Shown here piece by piece: positions 19,157 through 29,705 of a stretch of 64,000 nucleotides of DNA; the stretch's first letter is position 1, and each line of letters starts with the position of its first letter. The notes beneath the pieces are model-generated. The model was not told the DNA's origin, searched no databases, and saw nothing but the letters and a program-made list of their open reading frames with translations. Source of the DNA: Yoonia vestfoldensis DSM 16212 (GTDB lineage: Bacteria; Pseudomonadota; Alphaproteobacteria; Rhodobacterales; Rhodobacteraceae); assembly GCF_000382265.1 (NCBI RefSeq), contig NZ_KB907978.1, forward strand, positions 124,001-188,000. Reading direction: 5' to 3'. The position numbers and the translations under genes were made by a program.

Positions 19157-19623
19157 CCGCACATGCACAAGAGCCACGCCAATTCACCGGCAAGCATATG
19201 CTGGCGCTGATGGTCGGCGGGTTCGGGATCATCATCGCCGTCAATCTCGGGATGGCCTATCTTGCGATTTCCACCTTTCCCGGTGTCGAAGCGCGCAGCA
19301 CCTATGTCGCAAGCCAGACCTTCGAGGTAGATCGTGCGGCGCAGGATGCGCTGGGCTGGAACGTCGACGCGACGCTGGATGACGGCCTGCTGACGCTGGC
19401 GATCCGGGACACCGATGGCGCGGCGGTGCAACCGCAGGTCCGCAAGGCGATCTTTGGCCGCGCGACCCACACAGGCGAAGATATGACCCCCGATTTCGCA
19501 TGGACCGGGACCGCCCTGACTGCGATGGTGCCGTCGCGCGACGGTTACTGGAACCTGCGGCTGGAGCTGGAATCCGCGGACGGCACGATCTTCCGCCGCC
19601 GTATCCAGTTGCGTGACCGATGA
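19153..19623 (+). CDS. ccoH: Cbb3 oxidase assembly protein CcoH (FixH)
   Basis: FixH family membrane protein of 156 aa with one N-terminal membrane segment (residues 17-39, LALMVGGFGIIIAVNLGMAYL) and a periplasmic domain containing ALGWNVDA and the YWNLRLELE pattern. In other bacteria CcoH is a late assembly factor that contacts CcoN. It overlaps both neighbours by 4 bp (ATGA), so translation is coupled. Confidence 0.92.
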   Translation: MTAHAQEPRQFTGKHMLALMVGGFGIIIAVNLGMAYLAISTFPGVEARSTYVASQTFEVDRAAQDALGWNVDATLDDGLLTLAIRDTDGAAVQPQVRKAIFGRATHTGEDMTPDFAWTGTALTAMVPSRDGYWNLRLELESADGTIFRRRIQLRDR

Positions 19624-21767
19624 GCGACGCAGCCGCCTGCCCCGCCTGCATCGGCATCCCCGAAGCGACGCTGACCAAAGCCGCGTCGCGCGGGGTCGAA
19701 CAGATCATGCTGTCCTTGCCCGCGATCCATTGCGTCGCCTGCATCACCGGCGTGGAACGCGCGCTGGAACGGCTTGACGGTGTCGCCTCTGCCCGCGTCA
19801 ACCTGTCGATGAAACGCGTGACGGTTGGTCTTGACCGGCCCATAGCACCCGAATCCCTGATCGACACGCTGGAACTGGCGGGGTTCGAGGCGCGCAGCCT
19901 TGATTCCAGCCTTCTGAGCGCGGAAAAAGACCCTGTCGGCAGCGCCTTGATGACCCGCATTGCAGTATCGGGCTTTGCCATGATGAATGTGATGCTGATG
20001 TCGGTGGCGATTTGGTCGGGGGCTGTGGGCGCGACCCAGCACATGTTCCACCTGATCAGCGCCGCGATCTCGATCCCTGCCGTCGCTTATGCGGGTCAGC
20101 CGTTCTTTCAGCATGCTTGGTCCGCCTTGCGCGTGCGGCGGCTGAACATGGATGTGCCGATCTCGCTGGCCTTGATCCTGACCACCGGCATGTCGCTGTT
20201 CGAAACCGTCTATGGTGGCGAACATGCCTATTTCGAGGCGGCAGTGTCGCTGGTGTTCTTCCTGCTGATCGGGCGCTATCTGGACCACCGCAGCCGCAAG
20301 GCTGCTGCATCCGCTGCCGCGCAACTGGCCGCGCTCGAAGTCCCGCGCGTCATGCGCCTGCGTGACGGTGTGCGCGAGATGGTGGATTTCGCGGATCTTG
20401 CCTTGGGTGATCTGGTATTGGTCCTGCCGGGCGGGCGTATCCCTGTGGACGGGACTGTGACCGAAGGTGCCAGCCAGATCGACCGGTCCATGCTGACCGG
20501 CGAAAGCCGCCTGCACCATGCCGCCACCGGCGCGCCTGTCACGGCGGGCGAGGTCAACATGACCGGCCCGCTGACGATCCGCGCGGCGACCGTGGGCATG
20601 GACACGACCCTGCGCAAGATGGTGACGATGGTCGATGCCGCCGAGGCCGTGCGCAACAAATACACCGCGATCGCGGATCGTGCGGCGGCGTTCTATTCGC
20701 CGATGGTGCATTTGCTGGCGATCGTCACATTTACCGGCTGGGTCTATGTCTCGGGCGATGTGCGGCTGTCGCTGAATATCGCGGTGGCTGTGCTGATCAT
20801 CACCTGCCCCTGTGCTTTGGGGCTGGCGGTGCCTGCGGTGTCCACCATCGCGGCGGGGCGTCTGTTCCGCGCGGGATTGCTCGTCAAGGACGGCACGGCG
20901 CTGGAACGGCTGGCCGAGATCGACACGGTCGTCTTTGACAAGACCGGCACGCTGACGATGCCCGTCGCCGCGCGCGATACGCTGAGCAGTGATGAACAGG
21001 AGATCGCCCTTGCGATGACGCAGGACGCGACGCATCCGGTCTCGCAAGCCATCGCCGCCGCCTTGCACGGGGTGACACCTGCGCAACTGACCGACCAGAA
21101 AGAACATTCCGGCAAGGGGCTCAGCGCTGTCTGGAATGGCCAGACTGTGCGGCTGGGGTCCGGCGCATGGCTGGATGCCGGTGTCGGCACCTACCTTCAG
21201 ATCGGCCACGCCGCGCCGCGCAGGATCAAACTGCATGCCGGTCTGCGGGATGGCGCACAGGACCTGGTCACGGCATGGCAAAAGCAGGGCCTTGCCGTGC
21301 ATCTGGTGTCCGGCGACGACCGGACCGAGACAGCGCGCGTCGCCCGGATGCTGGGCATCGACCGCTGGCAGGCGGAAACCCAGCCCGAGGACAAGATCCA
21401 CTACATCAAAGCGCTGTCACAGGCCGGCGCCAAGGTGCTGATGGTCGGTGACGGGCTGAACGATACCGGCGCGCTGACGGCGGCCTATGCATCGCTGTCG
21501 CCCGCCACGGCGGCGGATGCATCGCGGGCGGCCTCGGACATCGTGCTGCTGAAAGACAGTCTTGCGCCGCTGATCGAACTGCCGCTGGTGGCGCGTGCCG
21601 CCAAGAAACGGATCCTGGAAAATTTTGCGATCTCGGCGGCTTACAATGTCATCGCCATCCCGATTGCCGTCGCAGGCTTTGCCACGCCTTTGCTGGCGGC
21701 GATTGCGATGTCCACATCGTCGATCACCGTCTTGGTGAACGCTTTACGTTTGAAAGGCCGGGTATGA
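19620..21767 (+). CDS. ccoI: Copper-translocating P1B-type ATPase for cbb3 oxidase (CcoI/FixI)
   Basis: Inner-membrane Cu-exporting ATPase (715 aa) that supplies copper for the CcoN active site. An N-terminal ACPAC precedes a heavy-metal-associated domain with CVAC (Cys38, Cys41). The membrane CPC motif (ITCPCALGLAVP) is near residue 397, the phosphorylation site FDKTGTLT near 439-446 and GDGLNDTGAL near 609. About eight membrane segments. It overlaps ccoH and ccoS by 4 bp each. Confidence 0.95.
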   Translation: MSDAAACPACIGIPEATLTKAASRGVEQIMLSLPAIHCVACITGVERALERLDGVASARVNLSMKRVTVGLDRPIAPESLIDTLELAGFEARSLDSSLLSAEKDPVGSALMTRIAVSGFAMMNVMLMSVAIWSGAVGATQHMFHLISAAISIPAVAYAGQPFFQHAWSALRVRRLNMDVPISLALILTTGMSLFETVYGGEHAYFEAAVSLVFFLLIGRYLDHRSRKAAASAAAQLAALEVPRVMRLRDGVREMVDFADLALGDLVLVLPGGRIPVDGTVTEGASQIDRSMLTGESRLHHAATGAPVTAGEVNMTGPLTIRAATVGMDTTLRKMVTMVDAAEAVRNKYTAIADRAAAFYSPMVHLLAIVTFTGWVYVSGDVRLSLNIAVAVLIITCPCALGLAVPAVSTIAAGRLFRAGLLVKDGTALERLAEIDTVVFDKTGTLTMPVAARDTLSSDEQEIALAMTQDATHPVSQAIAAALHGVTPAQLTDQKEHSGKGLSAVWNGQTVRLGSGAWLDAGVGTYLQIGHAAPRRIKLHAGLRDGAQDLVTAWQKQGLAVHLVSGDDRTETARVARMLGIDRWQAETQPEDKIHYIKALSQAGAKVLMVGDGLNDTGALTAAYASLSPATAADASRAASDIVLLKDSLAPLIELPLVARAAKKRILENFAISAAYNVIAIPIAVAGFATPLLAAIAMSTSSITVLVNALRLKGRV

Positions 21768-21925
21768 ATGTTCTTGTGATCCTGATTCCGGTCTCTCTGG
21801 TGCTGGGGGCCTTGGGGCTTGCCGCGTTCCTGTGGAGCTTGCGGGCAAATCAATACGAAGACCTCGAAGGCGACGCATGGCGCATCCTGTCCGAAGACGA
21901 CACGCAACCGCCCAAAAAGCCCTGA
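21764..21925 (+). CDS. ccoS: Cbb3 oxidase maturation protein CcoS
   Basis: A 53-residue single-pass membrane protein, read directly from the sequence: MNVLVILIPVSLVLGALGLA followed by AFLWSLRANQYEDLEGDAWR, then a short acidic tail ending PPKKP. The pattern FxWSxxxxQYEDLEGxAxRIL is the CcoS family mark. Required in other bacteria for heme/copper insertion into the oxidase. Starts in the ATGA overlap with ccoI and is the last gene of ccoGHIS. Confidence 0.95.
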   Translation: MNVLVILIPVSLVLGALGLAAFLWSLRANQYEDLEGDAWRILSEDDTQPPKKP

Positions 21926-21928
21926 GCG

Positions 21929-22144
21929 TCAGAGTGCCGCGACGTGCTGGTCGATCATGCCAAAGATCGACTGGCTCGGCGCATTCTCCGTCCAGATCTG
22001 GACCCGCTCGCCCGGTTGCAGGAACGGCGTGATCGGCGCAACATTCAGCTTGTTGGACAAAGTGCGCGACAAGATGATCGTGCCTGCATCGAGGCGGAGT
22101 GTCTTGACGGCATGGACAATCAGGTCGCCGAAATCAAAGGTCAT
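21929..22144 (-). CDS. Small hypothetical protein convergent to ccoS
   Basis: 71 codons, no recognised family. The translation (MTFDFGDLIVHAVKTLRLDA, then GTIILSRTLSNKLNVAPITP and so on) is balanced in composition and less Arg/Ala/Pro-biased than chance frames here. It stops 3 bp from the ccoS stop. No good ribosome site precedes the ATG, so a real gene is plausible but unproven. Confidence 0.45.
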   Translation of the reverse strand: MTFDFGDLIVHAVKTLRLDAGTIILSRTLSNKLNVAPITPFLQPGERVQIWTENAPSQSIFGMIDQHVAAL

Positions 22145-22331
22145 GTCTGCGACCGCGGCGACCCGCCCCGCACATCAGCGGATCGGTGCAACAACAGATC
22201 GGCGCGCAGCGACGGTGACCGGCATCTGGCCGGATCAGCCGCGTCATCGCCAGCTTGCGGCGGTGTCTGCGCCAGATCGCGACATCGGCGGAAAGCCGTC
22301 GAAAATCTTCGGATCACCCCGCGCTAGGCAG
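22145..22331. other. Intergenic stretch before the groESL promoter
   Basis: 187 bp in which I see no credible gene, repeat or RNA. Open frames across it have the Arg/Ala/Pro-rich composition of non-coding G+C-rich DNA. With the next 96 bp it forms the upstream region of groESL. Confidence 0.5.
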
Positions 22332-22360
22332 TTGACAGCCGCGTGATCGGTTCATATCTA
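22332..22360 (+). promoter_or_regulatory. Sigma-70-type promoter of groESL
   Basis: TTGACA (22332-22337), 17-bp spacer, TATCTA (22355-22360). Transcription would begin near 22367, at the first base of the CIRCE operator, which is the usual geometry for HrcA control. Confidence 0.75.
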
Positions 22361-22367
22361 CCCGGTG

Positions 22368-22394
22368 TTGGCAATCGGGGTCGCTGAGTGCCAA
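22368..22394 (+). promoter_or_regulatory. CIRCE operator (HrcA site) of groESL
   Basis: TTGGCAATC-N9-GAGTGCCAA. The arms pair with one mismatch to a perfect inverted repeat and match the consensus TTAGCACTC-N9-GAGTGCTAA with small changes. Placed between promoter and groES, so HrcA binding would block early elongation or initiation. hrcA itself is not in the window. Confidence 0.88.
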
Positions 22395-22427
22395 CACCAA
22401 GGATAACCGAACTGGAGAAGTTCTGAA

Positions 22428-22712
22428 ATGGCATTTAAACCACTTCACGACCGCGCATTGGTCCGCCGTATCGAAAGCGATGCGAAGACTAAAGGCGGTC
22501 TGCTGATTCCCGACACCGCCAAGGAAAAGCCCGCAGAGGGTGAAATCGTCAGCGTGGGCGAAGGCGCACGCAAGGACAGCGGAGAGCTGATCCCGATGGC
22601 CGTCAAGGCAGGCGACAAAGTGCTGTTTGGCAAATGGTCCGGCACCGAAGTCCGCATCGACGGCGAAGAGCTGTTGATCATGAAGGAAAGCGACATCCTC
22701 GGGATCATGTGA
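22428..22712 (+). CDS. groES: Co-chaperonin GroES
   Basis: 94-residue lid of the GroEL chamber. Family start [16 protein letters not shown]; mobile loop [16 protein letters not shown] (about residues 21-36); C-terminal [14 protein letters not shown]. Lies 33 bp after the CIRCE operator and 51 bp before groEL. Confidence 0.97.
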   Translation: MAFKPLHDRALVRRIESDAKTKGGLLIPDTAKEKPAEGEIVSVGEGARKDSGELIPMAVKAGDKVLFGKWSGTEVRIDGEELLIMKESDILGIM

Positions 22713-22745
22713 TCCTGGCGGCGCCGCATTTCCCCTTTCCAATAA

Positions 22746-24412
<1,667 letters not shown>

Positions 24413-24413
<1 letters not shown>

Positions 24414-24467
24414 GTCAAATCCAAAAGGATTTGACTGGCAGGTGGCAGGTGTTTGCATGCAAACACC
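24413..24467 (+). other. Two perfect hairpins just after groEL
   Basis: The first has 10-bp arms AGTCAAATCC/GGATTTGACT around AAAA (24413-24436), and its first base is the last base of the stop codon. The second is a 20-bp perfect palindrome GGTGTTTGCATGCAAACACC (24448-24467), itself flanked by GCAGGT/ACCTGC. Neither is followed by a T-run; they may protect the mRNA 3' end. Confidence 0.7.
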
Positions 24468-24498
24468 GAGAACCTGCTAAGTGCTGCGACAACGCTAC

Positions 24499-24533
24499 AA
24501 AGGGCGGTCCCACAGGGGCCGCCCTTTTCTTTT
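24499..24533 (+). terminator. Rho-independent terminator of groESL
   Basis: Stem of about 13 bp (AAAGGGCGG with CCGCCCTTT as outer arms) with a 3-base loop, then CTTTT. Strongest terminator in the window. Confidence 0.88.
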
Positions 24534-24552
24534 GTGGCGATCCGGTATCAAG

Positions 24553-25419
24553 ATGGCCCGTCATCTGGAAAGGCCTGATGTGTTCAAGATTTCCCTATTG
24601 CTGGCCCTGACCATGGCCGCCTTTGCGGCCAATTCGGTCCTGAACCGGCTGGGTGTCGCGCGTTACGGCATGGACCCGATGGATTTTGCCGCGATCCGGG
24701 TCGCGGCGGGTGGCCTGATGCTTTGGGCGCTGGTCATGCTGCGCGGGGCGGCGCGTCCGCCGCTGTTGTCCGCGCGCCGTATCGGCGGGGCGGTTGCGCT
24801 GACGGGCTACATGATCGGTTTTTCATGGGCTTATCTCAGCCTTGATGCAGGGATCGGCGCGCTGATCCTGTTCGGTGTCATTCAGGTCGTGATATTCGGT
24901 TGGTCCGTTGCCGAACGGCAGATCATCCCGCCGCGGCGCTGGCTGGGGGCGGTGATCGCCTTTGGCGGGCTGTGTGTCTTGCTCTGGCCAACGGGGGCGC
25001 AGGCGCTGCCCTTGGGCGGGGCGCTGGCCATGACCGTGGCGGGCATCGCTTGGGCAGGTTACACCCTGCTGGGGCGCGGCGAGCCTGATGCGCTGGGATC
25101 GAGTGCCGCGAATTTCCTGCTGTGCCTGCCGCTTGTGCTGCTGGCCTTGCCGGTCTCTGACGCGGGCGATCTGTCCGTGCCGGGTGTCGTGACCGCCGCC
25201 GTCGCTGGTGCGATCACATCAGGCCTTGGCTATGCCTTATGGTATCGTATCCTGCCGCAGATCCCATCGACTCTCGCGGGGATCGCGCAATTGAGCGTGC
25301 CGGTGCTGACCGTCGCCGCCGGTGTGCTGCTGTTGGCAGAGCCACTGACAGCGCGGCTGATCGTGGCGGGGTTGCTGGTTCTGGGCGGAATCGCCATCGC
25401 CCTTCCCGCGCGACGTTAG
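24553..25419 (+). CDS. EamA/DMT-family transporter
   Basis: Inner-membrane protein with about ten hydrophobic segments arranged as two EamA repeats (the second begins near GGALAMTVAGIAWAGYTLLGRG). Such proteins export amino acids or metabolites; the substrate is unknown. Start is uncertain: ATG 24553 (288 aa) has no clear ribosome site, whereas GTG 24580 (279 aa, beginning at VFKISLLLALT) has GGAAAGG at 6 bp and may be correct. Lies directly after the groESL terminator. Confidence 0.85.
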   Translation: MARHLERPDVFKISLLLALTMAAFAANSVLNRLGVARYGMDPMDFAAIRVAAGGLMLWALVMLRGAARPPLLSARRIGGAVALTGYMIGFSWAYLSLDAGIGALILFGVIQVVIFGWSVAERQIIPPRRWLGAVIAFGGLCVLLWPTGAQALPLGGALAMTVAGIAWAGYTLLGRGEPDALGSSAANFLLCLPLVLLALPVSDAGDLSVPGVVTAAVAGAITSGLGYALWYRILPQIPSTLAGIAQLSVPVLTVAAGVLLLAEPLTARLIVAGLLVLGGIAIALPARR

Positions 25420-25473
25420 GTTTTGGGCTGTTTTGGGGTTCCGCATCGGCGCGACGATGCTACTTAACAGGTC

Positions 25474-26199
25474 ATGAAAAACTTTGTCGCTTCCCTGATG
25501 CTGGCCATCACGGCCGCCCCCGCCGTCGCGCAGGAATGTGTCGTCATGCTGCACGGCCTTGCCCGGACCGAGATTTCGATGACAGCCATGGCGCTTGTCC
25601 TCGAAGGCGAAGGCTATACCGTCATCAACCGCGGCTATCCGTCGACCGAAAGCACGATCCCGAACCTTGTCGCGGACTACGTGGACGAAGACGTGGCCGC
25701 CTGCGGCGACAGGCGCGTCAATTTCGTGACCCATTCGATGGGCGGCATCCTTGTGCGGGCCTGGCTGACCAACAACCGCCCCGAAAAAATGGGCCGCGTC
25801 GTCATGCTGGGGCCGCCGAATGCGGGATCGGAACTGGTGGATATCTTTGGCGATTTCGAGCCGTTCCAATGGGTCAACGGCCCCGCGGGTCTTCAGCTTG
25901 GCACGGAGGCTGACAGCTTTCCCAACACGCTCGACTATCTGCCATTCGAGATTGGCGTGATCGCGGGCAACCGGAGCCTGAACCCGGTCTATTCGACGCT
26001 GATCGAAGGCCCAGATGACGGCAAGGTGTCGGTCGCGTCTACGCGGCTGGACGGGATGACCGACCATATTGTGCTGCCCGTCACGCATACGTTCATGATG
26101 AACAATCCCGTGGTGATCAGCCAGGTCATCGAATTTTTGCGCAATGGCCGGTTCGACCCTGACCTGACGATGACGGATGTGATCCTCGGGACCGAGTAA
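25474..26199 (+). CDS. Exported alpha/beta-hydrolase (lipase-like)
   Basis: 241 aa with a signal peptide ending VAQ-E (residue 20), so it acts in the periplasm or outside. HGLA (27-30) marks the oxyanion region and THSMGG (86-91) the nucleophile elbow with Ser88. A candidate catalytic His lies in PVTHTF. Cys22 and Cys77 could form a disulfide. Related proteins are annotated as triacylglycerol lipase or PGAP1-like hydrolases; the real substrate is unknown. Confidence 0.85.
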   Translation: MKNFVASLMLAITAAPAVAQECVVMLHGLARTEISMTAMALVLEGEGYTVINRGYPSTESTIPNLVADYVDEDVAACGDRRVNFVTHSMGGILVRAWLTNNRPEKMGRVVMLGPPNAGSELVDIFGDFEPFQWVNGPAGLQLGTEADSFPNTLDYLPFEIGVIAGNRSLNPVYSTLIEGPDDGKVSVASTRLDGMTDHIVLPVTHTFMMNNPVVISQVIEFLRNGRFDPDLTMTDVILGTE

Positions 26200-26205
26200 G
26201 GTTTT

Positions 26206-26259
26206 GCCGCCCCTGCGGGGCGACAAGCCTCCGGCGGGGATATTTAGGCTCGGAAGATG
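26206..26259 (+). repeat. Bipartite dispersed repeat, copy B (overlaps the purK 3' end)
   Basis: Hairpin CGCCCC-TGC-GGGGCG (26208-26222), then core GCCTCCGGCGGGGATATTT and AGGCTCGGAAGATG (26227-26259). Almost identical to copy A. The last five codons and stop of purK (minus strand) are encoded by its right end. Confidence 0.85.
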
Positions 26260-27311
26260 CGGTTGACATGACCCATCTTGCGGCCCGGTTTCACCTCGTC
26301 CTTGCCGTAAAGATGGATCGCCGCATCGGTTTTCGCGTAATCGGCCAGTTTGTCCATGTCGCCCCCGATCAGGTTTTCCATCGTCACATCGGCATGGCGC
26401 GACCCGTCGCCCAAAGGCCAGCCCGCCACGGCGCGGATATGCTGTTCGAACTGGCAGATCGTGCAGCCGTTCTGGGTCCAGTGGCCGGAATTATGCACGC
26501 GCGGGGCGATTTCGTTCACGATCAGGCCCTGCGGCGTGACGAACAATTCCACCCCCATGACACCCACATAATCAAGGGCGTTCAGGATGCGCGCCGCGAT
26601 CAGCACGGCATCGGTGCGCTGGCTGGCGGTCAGTCTGGCGGGAACAGTCGTGGTGCGAAGGATGCCATCCTCGTGCACGTTTTCGCCCGGATCGTAGCAC
26701 GCGACCGCCCCGTCCTGCCCACGTGCGCCGATCACCGACACCTCAAGGCTGAAGTTGACGAAACCTTCGAGGATCGCGGGCGCCCCCGCCATATCGACGA
26801 AAGCGCGCGGCGCATCATCCGCCGCCTTGATCCGCGCCTGCCCCTTGCCGTCATAGCCCATGCGCCGTGTCTTGAGGATCGCGGGCGCGCCGATGGTCGC
26901 CAGTGCGGCCTCCAGCGCTGCCATATCAGGCACATTGGCAAAGTGGGCGGTTTGCAGGCCCAGCCCTTGCAGGAATGTCTTTTCGGTCAGCCGGTCCTGA
27001 CTGGTTGCCAACGCCTGCCGTCCGGGGTGGATCGGGGCAAGCGTTTCCAGAAGGTCGAGCGCCGAGGTGGGGATATTCTCGAATTCATAGGTGATGACAT
27101 CGACGGATTGGCCAAAGGCGGTCAGCGCGGCATGGTCGTCATAGCTGGCTGTCGTCAACCTGTGCGCCACGTCGCCTGCGGGCGGGTTCGCGCCCGGTTC
27201 GAAGATATGCACCTTCAGCCCCAGCCGCGATGCCGCCACCGCCAGCATCCGCCCCAATTGCCCGCCACCGAGGATTCCGATGGTGGCCCCGACAGGCAAC
27301 GCATTAGTCAT
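26244..27311 (-). CDS. purK: N5-carboxyaminoimidazole ribonucleotide synthase
   Basis: ATP-grasp enzyme of purine synthesis (355 aa) that carboxylates AIR to N5-CAIR with bicarbonate. N-terminal [13 protein letters not shown], then ATP-grasp elements [12 protein letters not shown] and [19 protein letters not shown]. It overlaps purE by 8 bp. Its final residues RIFRA are encoded inside repeat copy B, which suggests that the original C-terminus was replaced or trimmed there. Confidence 0.95.
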   Translation of the reverse strand: MTNALPVGATIGILGGGQLGRMLAVAASRLGLKVHIFEPGANPPAGDVAHRLTTASYDDHAALTAFGQSVDVITYEFENIPTSALDLLETLAPIHPGRQALATSQDRLTEKTFLQGLGLQTAHFANVPDMAALEAALATIGAPAILKTRRMGYDGKGQARIKAADDAPRAFVDMAGAPAILEGFVNFSLEVSVIGARGQDGAVACYDPGENVHEDGILRTTTVPARLTASQRTDAVLIAARILNALDYVGVMGVELFVTPQGLIVNEIAPRVHNSGHWTQNGCTICQFEQHIRAVAGWPLGDGSRHADVTMENLIGGDMDKLADYAKTDAAIHLYGKDEVKPGRKMGHVNRIFRA

Positions 27312-27792
27312 CTACGGGTTCTTCCGGGATCGAGGCCGAGAGCGCCTCACGCCATGCATCCAGCCGCGCGGCTAGGGCTGCGTCCTGCAAGGCAAGGATG
27401 CCTGCCGCCATCAACCCCGCATTCGCCGCCCCGGCGGCACCGATGGCCATCGTCGCCACGGGAAACCCGCGCGGCATTTGCAGGATGGAGTAAAGGCTGT
27501 CCACACCGCCCAGCGCCTTGGTCTGGACCGGCACGCCGATCACAGGCACGCGGGTTTTGGACGCCATCATGCCGGGCAGATGCGCCGCCCCGCCCGCGCC
27601 AGCGATGATGACCTGCAACCCCCGCGCTGCGGCTGTCTTGCCGTAATCCCACAGGCGGTCCGGTGTCCGGTGGGCGGAGACAATGCGCTTTTCATACGGC
27701 ACGCCAAGCTGGTCCAGCATATCCGCCGCCTCGCGCATGGTGGGCCAGTCCGACTGGCTGCCCATGATGATCCCGACCAGAGGTTGCGCCAT
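27304..27792 (-). CDS. purE: N5-CAIR mutase PurE
   Basis: 162 aa, class I PurE, moves the carboxylate of N5-CAIR to give [28 protein letters not shown] and [13 protein letters not shown] are the family's substrate-binding motifs. The ATG at 27792 (MAQPLVG) follows GAGGGGAT; the 18 codons upstream in frame do not match the family. First gene of purEK. Confidence 0.95.
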   Translation of the reverse strand: MAQPLVGIIMGSQSDWPTMREAADMLDQLGVPYEKRIVSAHRTPDRLWDYGKTAAARGLQVIIAGAGGAAHLPGMMASKTRVPVIGVPVQTKALGGVDSLYSILQMPRGFPVATMAIGAAGAANAGLMAAGILALQDAALAARLDAWREALSASIPEEPVDD

Positions 27793-27858
27793 TCCGTTGA
27801 TCCCCTCAGAAACTTGAAGCGGCACTATAGCCATGCGCGGGGGCACCGCAACGGGCGA

Positions 27859-28077
27859 TCAGGCGATGATATCGGGGTGAATGCGGTCTTCGAGCGCGAC
27901 GATCTGATCTTTCAGCGCCAGTTTCTGCTTTTTCAGCCGTTTGATCGTCAGCATGTCGGTGGATGCCCGGTCGTGCAGCGCCTCGATCGCTTCGTCGAGA
28001 TCGCGGTGCTGGCGCTTGAGCATTTCCAGCTTGACGCGCAGCACGTCGATTTCATCCATTTTGGCGAAGGTCGTCAT
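27859..28077 (-). CDS. DUF465 (YdcH-like) small protein
   Basis: 72-residue, highly charged helical protein. VLRVKLEMLKRQHRDLDEAI and LKKQKLALKDQIVALED are the DUF465 pattern (H-xx-L-D near the centre, LKK-x-KLxLKD near the end). Function unknown. An internal ATG (28059) is an alternative start. Upstream, on the other strand, lies hsp20. Confidence 0.85.
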   Translation of the reverse strand: MTTFAKMDEIDVLRVKLEMLKRQHRDLDEAIEALHDRASTDMLTIKRLKKQKLALKDQIVALEDRIHPDIIA

Positions 28078-28146
28078 TGGTCCGCATTATCCCGCAGCTG
28101 ATCCGCCATAGATAAACAATGTCGCGCCAACATCCTAATACTTCCT

Positions 28147-28175
28147 CTTGATCGCGGCACAATCGGCACCCATAT
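28147..28175 (+). promoter_or_regulatory. RpoH (sigma-32)-type promoter of hsp20
   Basis: CTTGAT, 16-bp spacer, CCCATAT. This matches the heat-shock consensus CTTGAA-N13-17-CCCCATNT at most key positions, about 62 bp ahead of the hsp20 ATG. It fits the chaperone gene that it precedes. Confidence 0.55.
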
Positions 28176-28236
28176 TTCACTCAGGCCGCCGCGAACGGGG
28201 CCGCACCGACAGTCGCTTGAACGAAGGGCATGTCTT

Positions 28237-28650
28237 ATGACGAAAATGGCTTTGGGAACCCATCCGTTCCTGCTGGGATTTGAACAGCTCGAAAGGCTGG
28301 TCGAACGCACCGCGAAAACCGGCAATGACGGTTATCCGCCCTACAACATCGAACAAACCTCTGCCACGTCCTACCGGATCACGCTGGCCGTCGCCGGTTT
28401 CGCAGAAGGCGATCTGGCGATCACGGTCGAGGATAATTCGCTCGTGATCCGGGGCCGGCAGCGCGACGACAGCGAAGGGCGCATTTATCTGCATCGCGGG
28501 ATCGCCGCGCGGCAGTTCCAGCGGTCCTTCGTGCTGGCTGATGGCGTCGATGTCGGCGAGGCGGTGATGGAAAACGGTCTGCTGCATGTCGATCTGACGC
28601 GATCAGTGCCCGACCGCGTTGTCCAGACGATCAAGATCAGGAAAGGATAA
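28237..28650 (+). CDS. Small heat-shock protein, Hsp20/IbpA family
   Basis: 137 aa holdase that keeps unfolded proteins soluble. Alpha-crystallin domain from about residue 36: YNIEQTSATSYRITLAVAGF, VIRGRQ, and FVLADGVDVGEAVMENGLLHV before the C-terminal extension KIRKG. The IbpA-like N-terminus HPFLLGFEQLERL is present. Three bp separate it from the DUF1150 gene, the usual pair in this group. Confidence 0.93.
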   Translation: MTKMALGTHPFLLGFEQLERLVERTAKTGNDGYPPYNIEQTSATSYRITLAVAGFAEGDLAITVEDNSLVIRGRQRDDSEGRIYLHRGIAARQFQRSFVLADGVDVGEAVMENGLLHVDLTRSVPDRVVQTIKIRKG

Positions 28651-28653
28651 GCC

Positions 28654-28878
28654 ATGAACATGAAATACGATCTCAAGACGCTGGGACAGGATATCGTCTA
28701 TGTCAAACCCGTGCTGACAGCCGACCTGCCCGAAGACGTGCGCGCCGAAATCGGCGACCTGCGCGAGGTGTTCGCCGTCCACAACACCAAGGGCGAGCAA
28801 CTGGCGCTTGTCGCGGATCGCACGCTCGCGTTCCATCTGGCGCGCGAGAACCACATGCATCCGGTGACCGTGCACTAA
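28654..28878 (+). CDS. DUF1150 family protein
   Basis: 74 aa. VYVKPVLTADLP and GEQLALVADRTLAFHLARE are typical of DUF1150, a family regularly found directly after hsp20 in Rhodobacterales. Presumably a heat-shock accessory protein; mechanism unknown. Its last bases overlap the convergent glycosyltransferase by 4 bp. Confidence 0.88.
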   Translation: MNMKYDLKTLGQDIVYVKPVLTADLPEDVRAEIGDLREVFAVHNTKGEQLALVADRTLAFHLARENHMHPVTVH

Positions 28879-29702
28879 CGCCAGATGCCGTAGGTGTCCT
28901 GCATGTAGCGGATGCATGCGATGTTGGCGTCGTGCCGTCCGAGACCCTCGATGACAGCAAGGTAGAGCGGTTCGACATCGTTCAAATGGTCATGGAAGGG
29001 AATCAGAAAATTAGCAGGTGTCCATATCGGAATACCCAACCTTTCCATGTGGCCCGACAACCATATGTCGTCGACGGCCCATAGAACGGGCGGGACGTCG
29101 AGAGCTTCGGCAGGAAGGAAGTCCGGGCGGATCAGCACGGCACCGCATCCTTCGGCAAACGATCCAAAGCCTGCCGTCCCGAATCTTGGGCGTCGCGGCT
29201 TTGGACTGCGTTTGCCTGTCACAGCAAAGCGCAACTGTTGCGCGATCCGTTCGCGGCGGTAATCCCACCCTTTTTTGTAGGCCATGCAGCGCGGCTGTCG
29301 CAGCGGTGGAACCGGTAATTCCACATCATGAAAGTCCAGAGTAAGCGGTGCGATGCAGCACGCGGGACGCTCGCGGCTTTCCTCCGTCATCCGCATAAAG
29401 CGGTCCGGTTCGTAGATCCGGTCATCATCACAGTAGATGATGGTCGTATCGGTGCCGCGCAATTCATCCGCCGCAAAAACGACCTTGCTGGACGGACCCA
29501 GATCCTCATCCGGCTGGATGATCCGCACCCCTTTGGGCACATCCGGCAGACTGCCGTCGTAATCGGGAAAACGGCGGTATTTCCGGGGAACGTATAGCCG
29601 GATTTCATCAATGGCCGCCGTTTGCGCCAGCAAAGACTCGAGCGTGGGTCCAAGCTCATTAAAGCGCGGCGGAATCGTGGATAAAGTTACAACAAGTGAC
29701 AT
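28875..29702 (-). CDS. Glycosyltransferase-like protein in the sat operon
   Basis: 275-residue cytoplasmic protein resembling GT-A fold sugar transferases: N-terminal VVTLSTIPPRFNELGPTLES, PDEDLGPSSK (residues 64-73), then the metal/nucleotide-binding acidic motif YCDDDRIYEPD at about 90-100, and a later WAVDDIWLSGHMERLG. No signal peptide or membrane segment. It starts 3 bp after the sat/cysC stop, with its ribosome site inside sat's last codons, so both are made together. Donor and acceptor unknown. Confidence 0.75.
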   Translation of the reverse strand: MSLVVTLSTIPPRFNELGPTLESLLAQTAAIDEIRLYVPRKYRRFPDYDGSLPDVPKGVRIIQPDEDLGPSSKVVFAADELRGTDTTIIYCDDDRIYEPDRFMRMTEESRERPACCIAPLTLDFHDVELPVPPLRQPRCMAYKKGWDYRRERIAQQLRFAVTGKRSPKPRRPRFGTAGFGSFAEGCGAVLIRPDFLPAEALDVPPVLWAVDDIWLSGHMERLGIPIWTPANFLIPFHDHLNDVEPLYLAVIEGLGRHDANIACIRYMQDTYGIWR

Positions 29703-29705
29703 GCC

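Noticed and set aside
21944..22327. Plus-strand frame upstream of groES
   Set aside because: Arg-rich, no ribosome site, overlaps a more plausible minus-strand frame and runs into the groESL promoter region.
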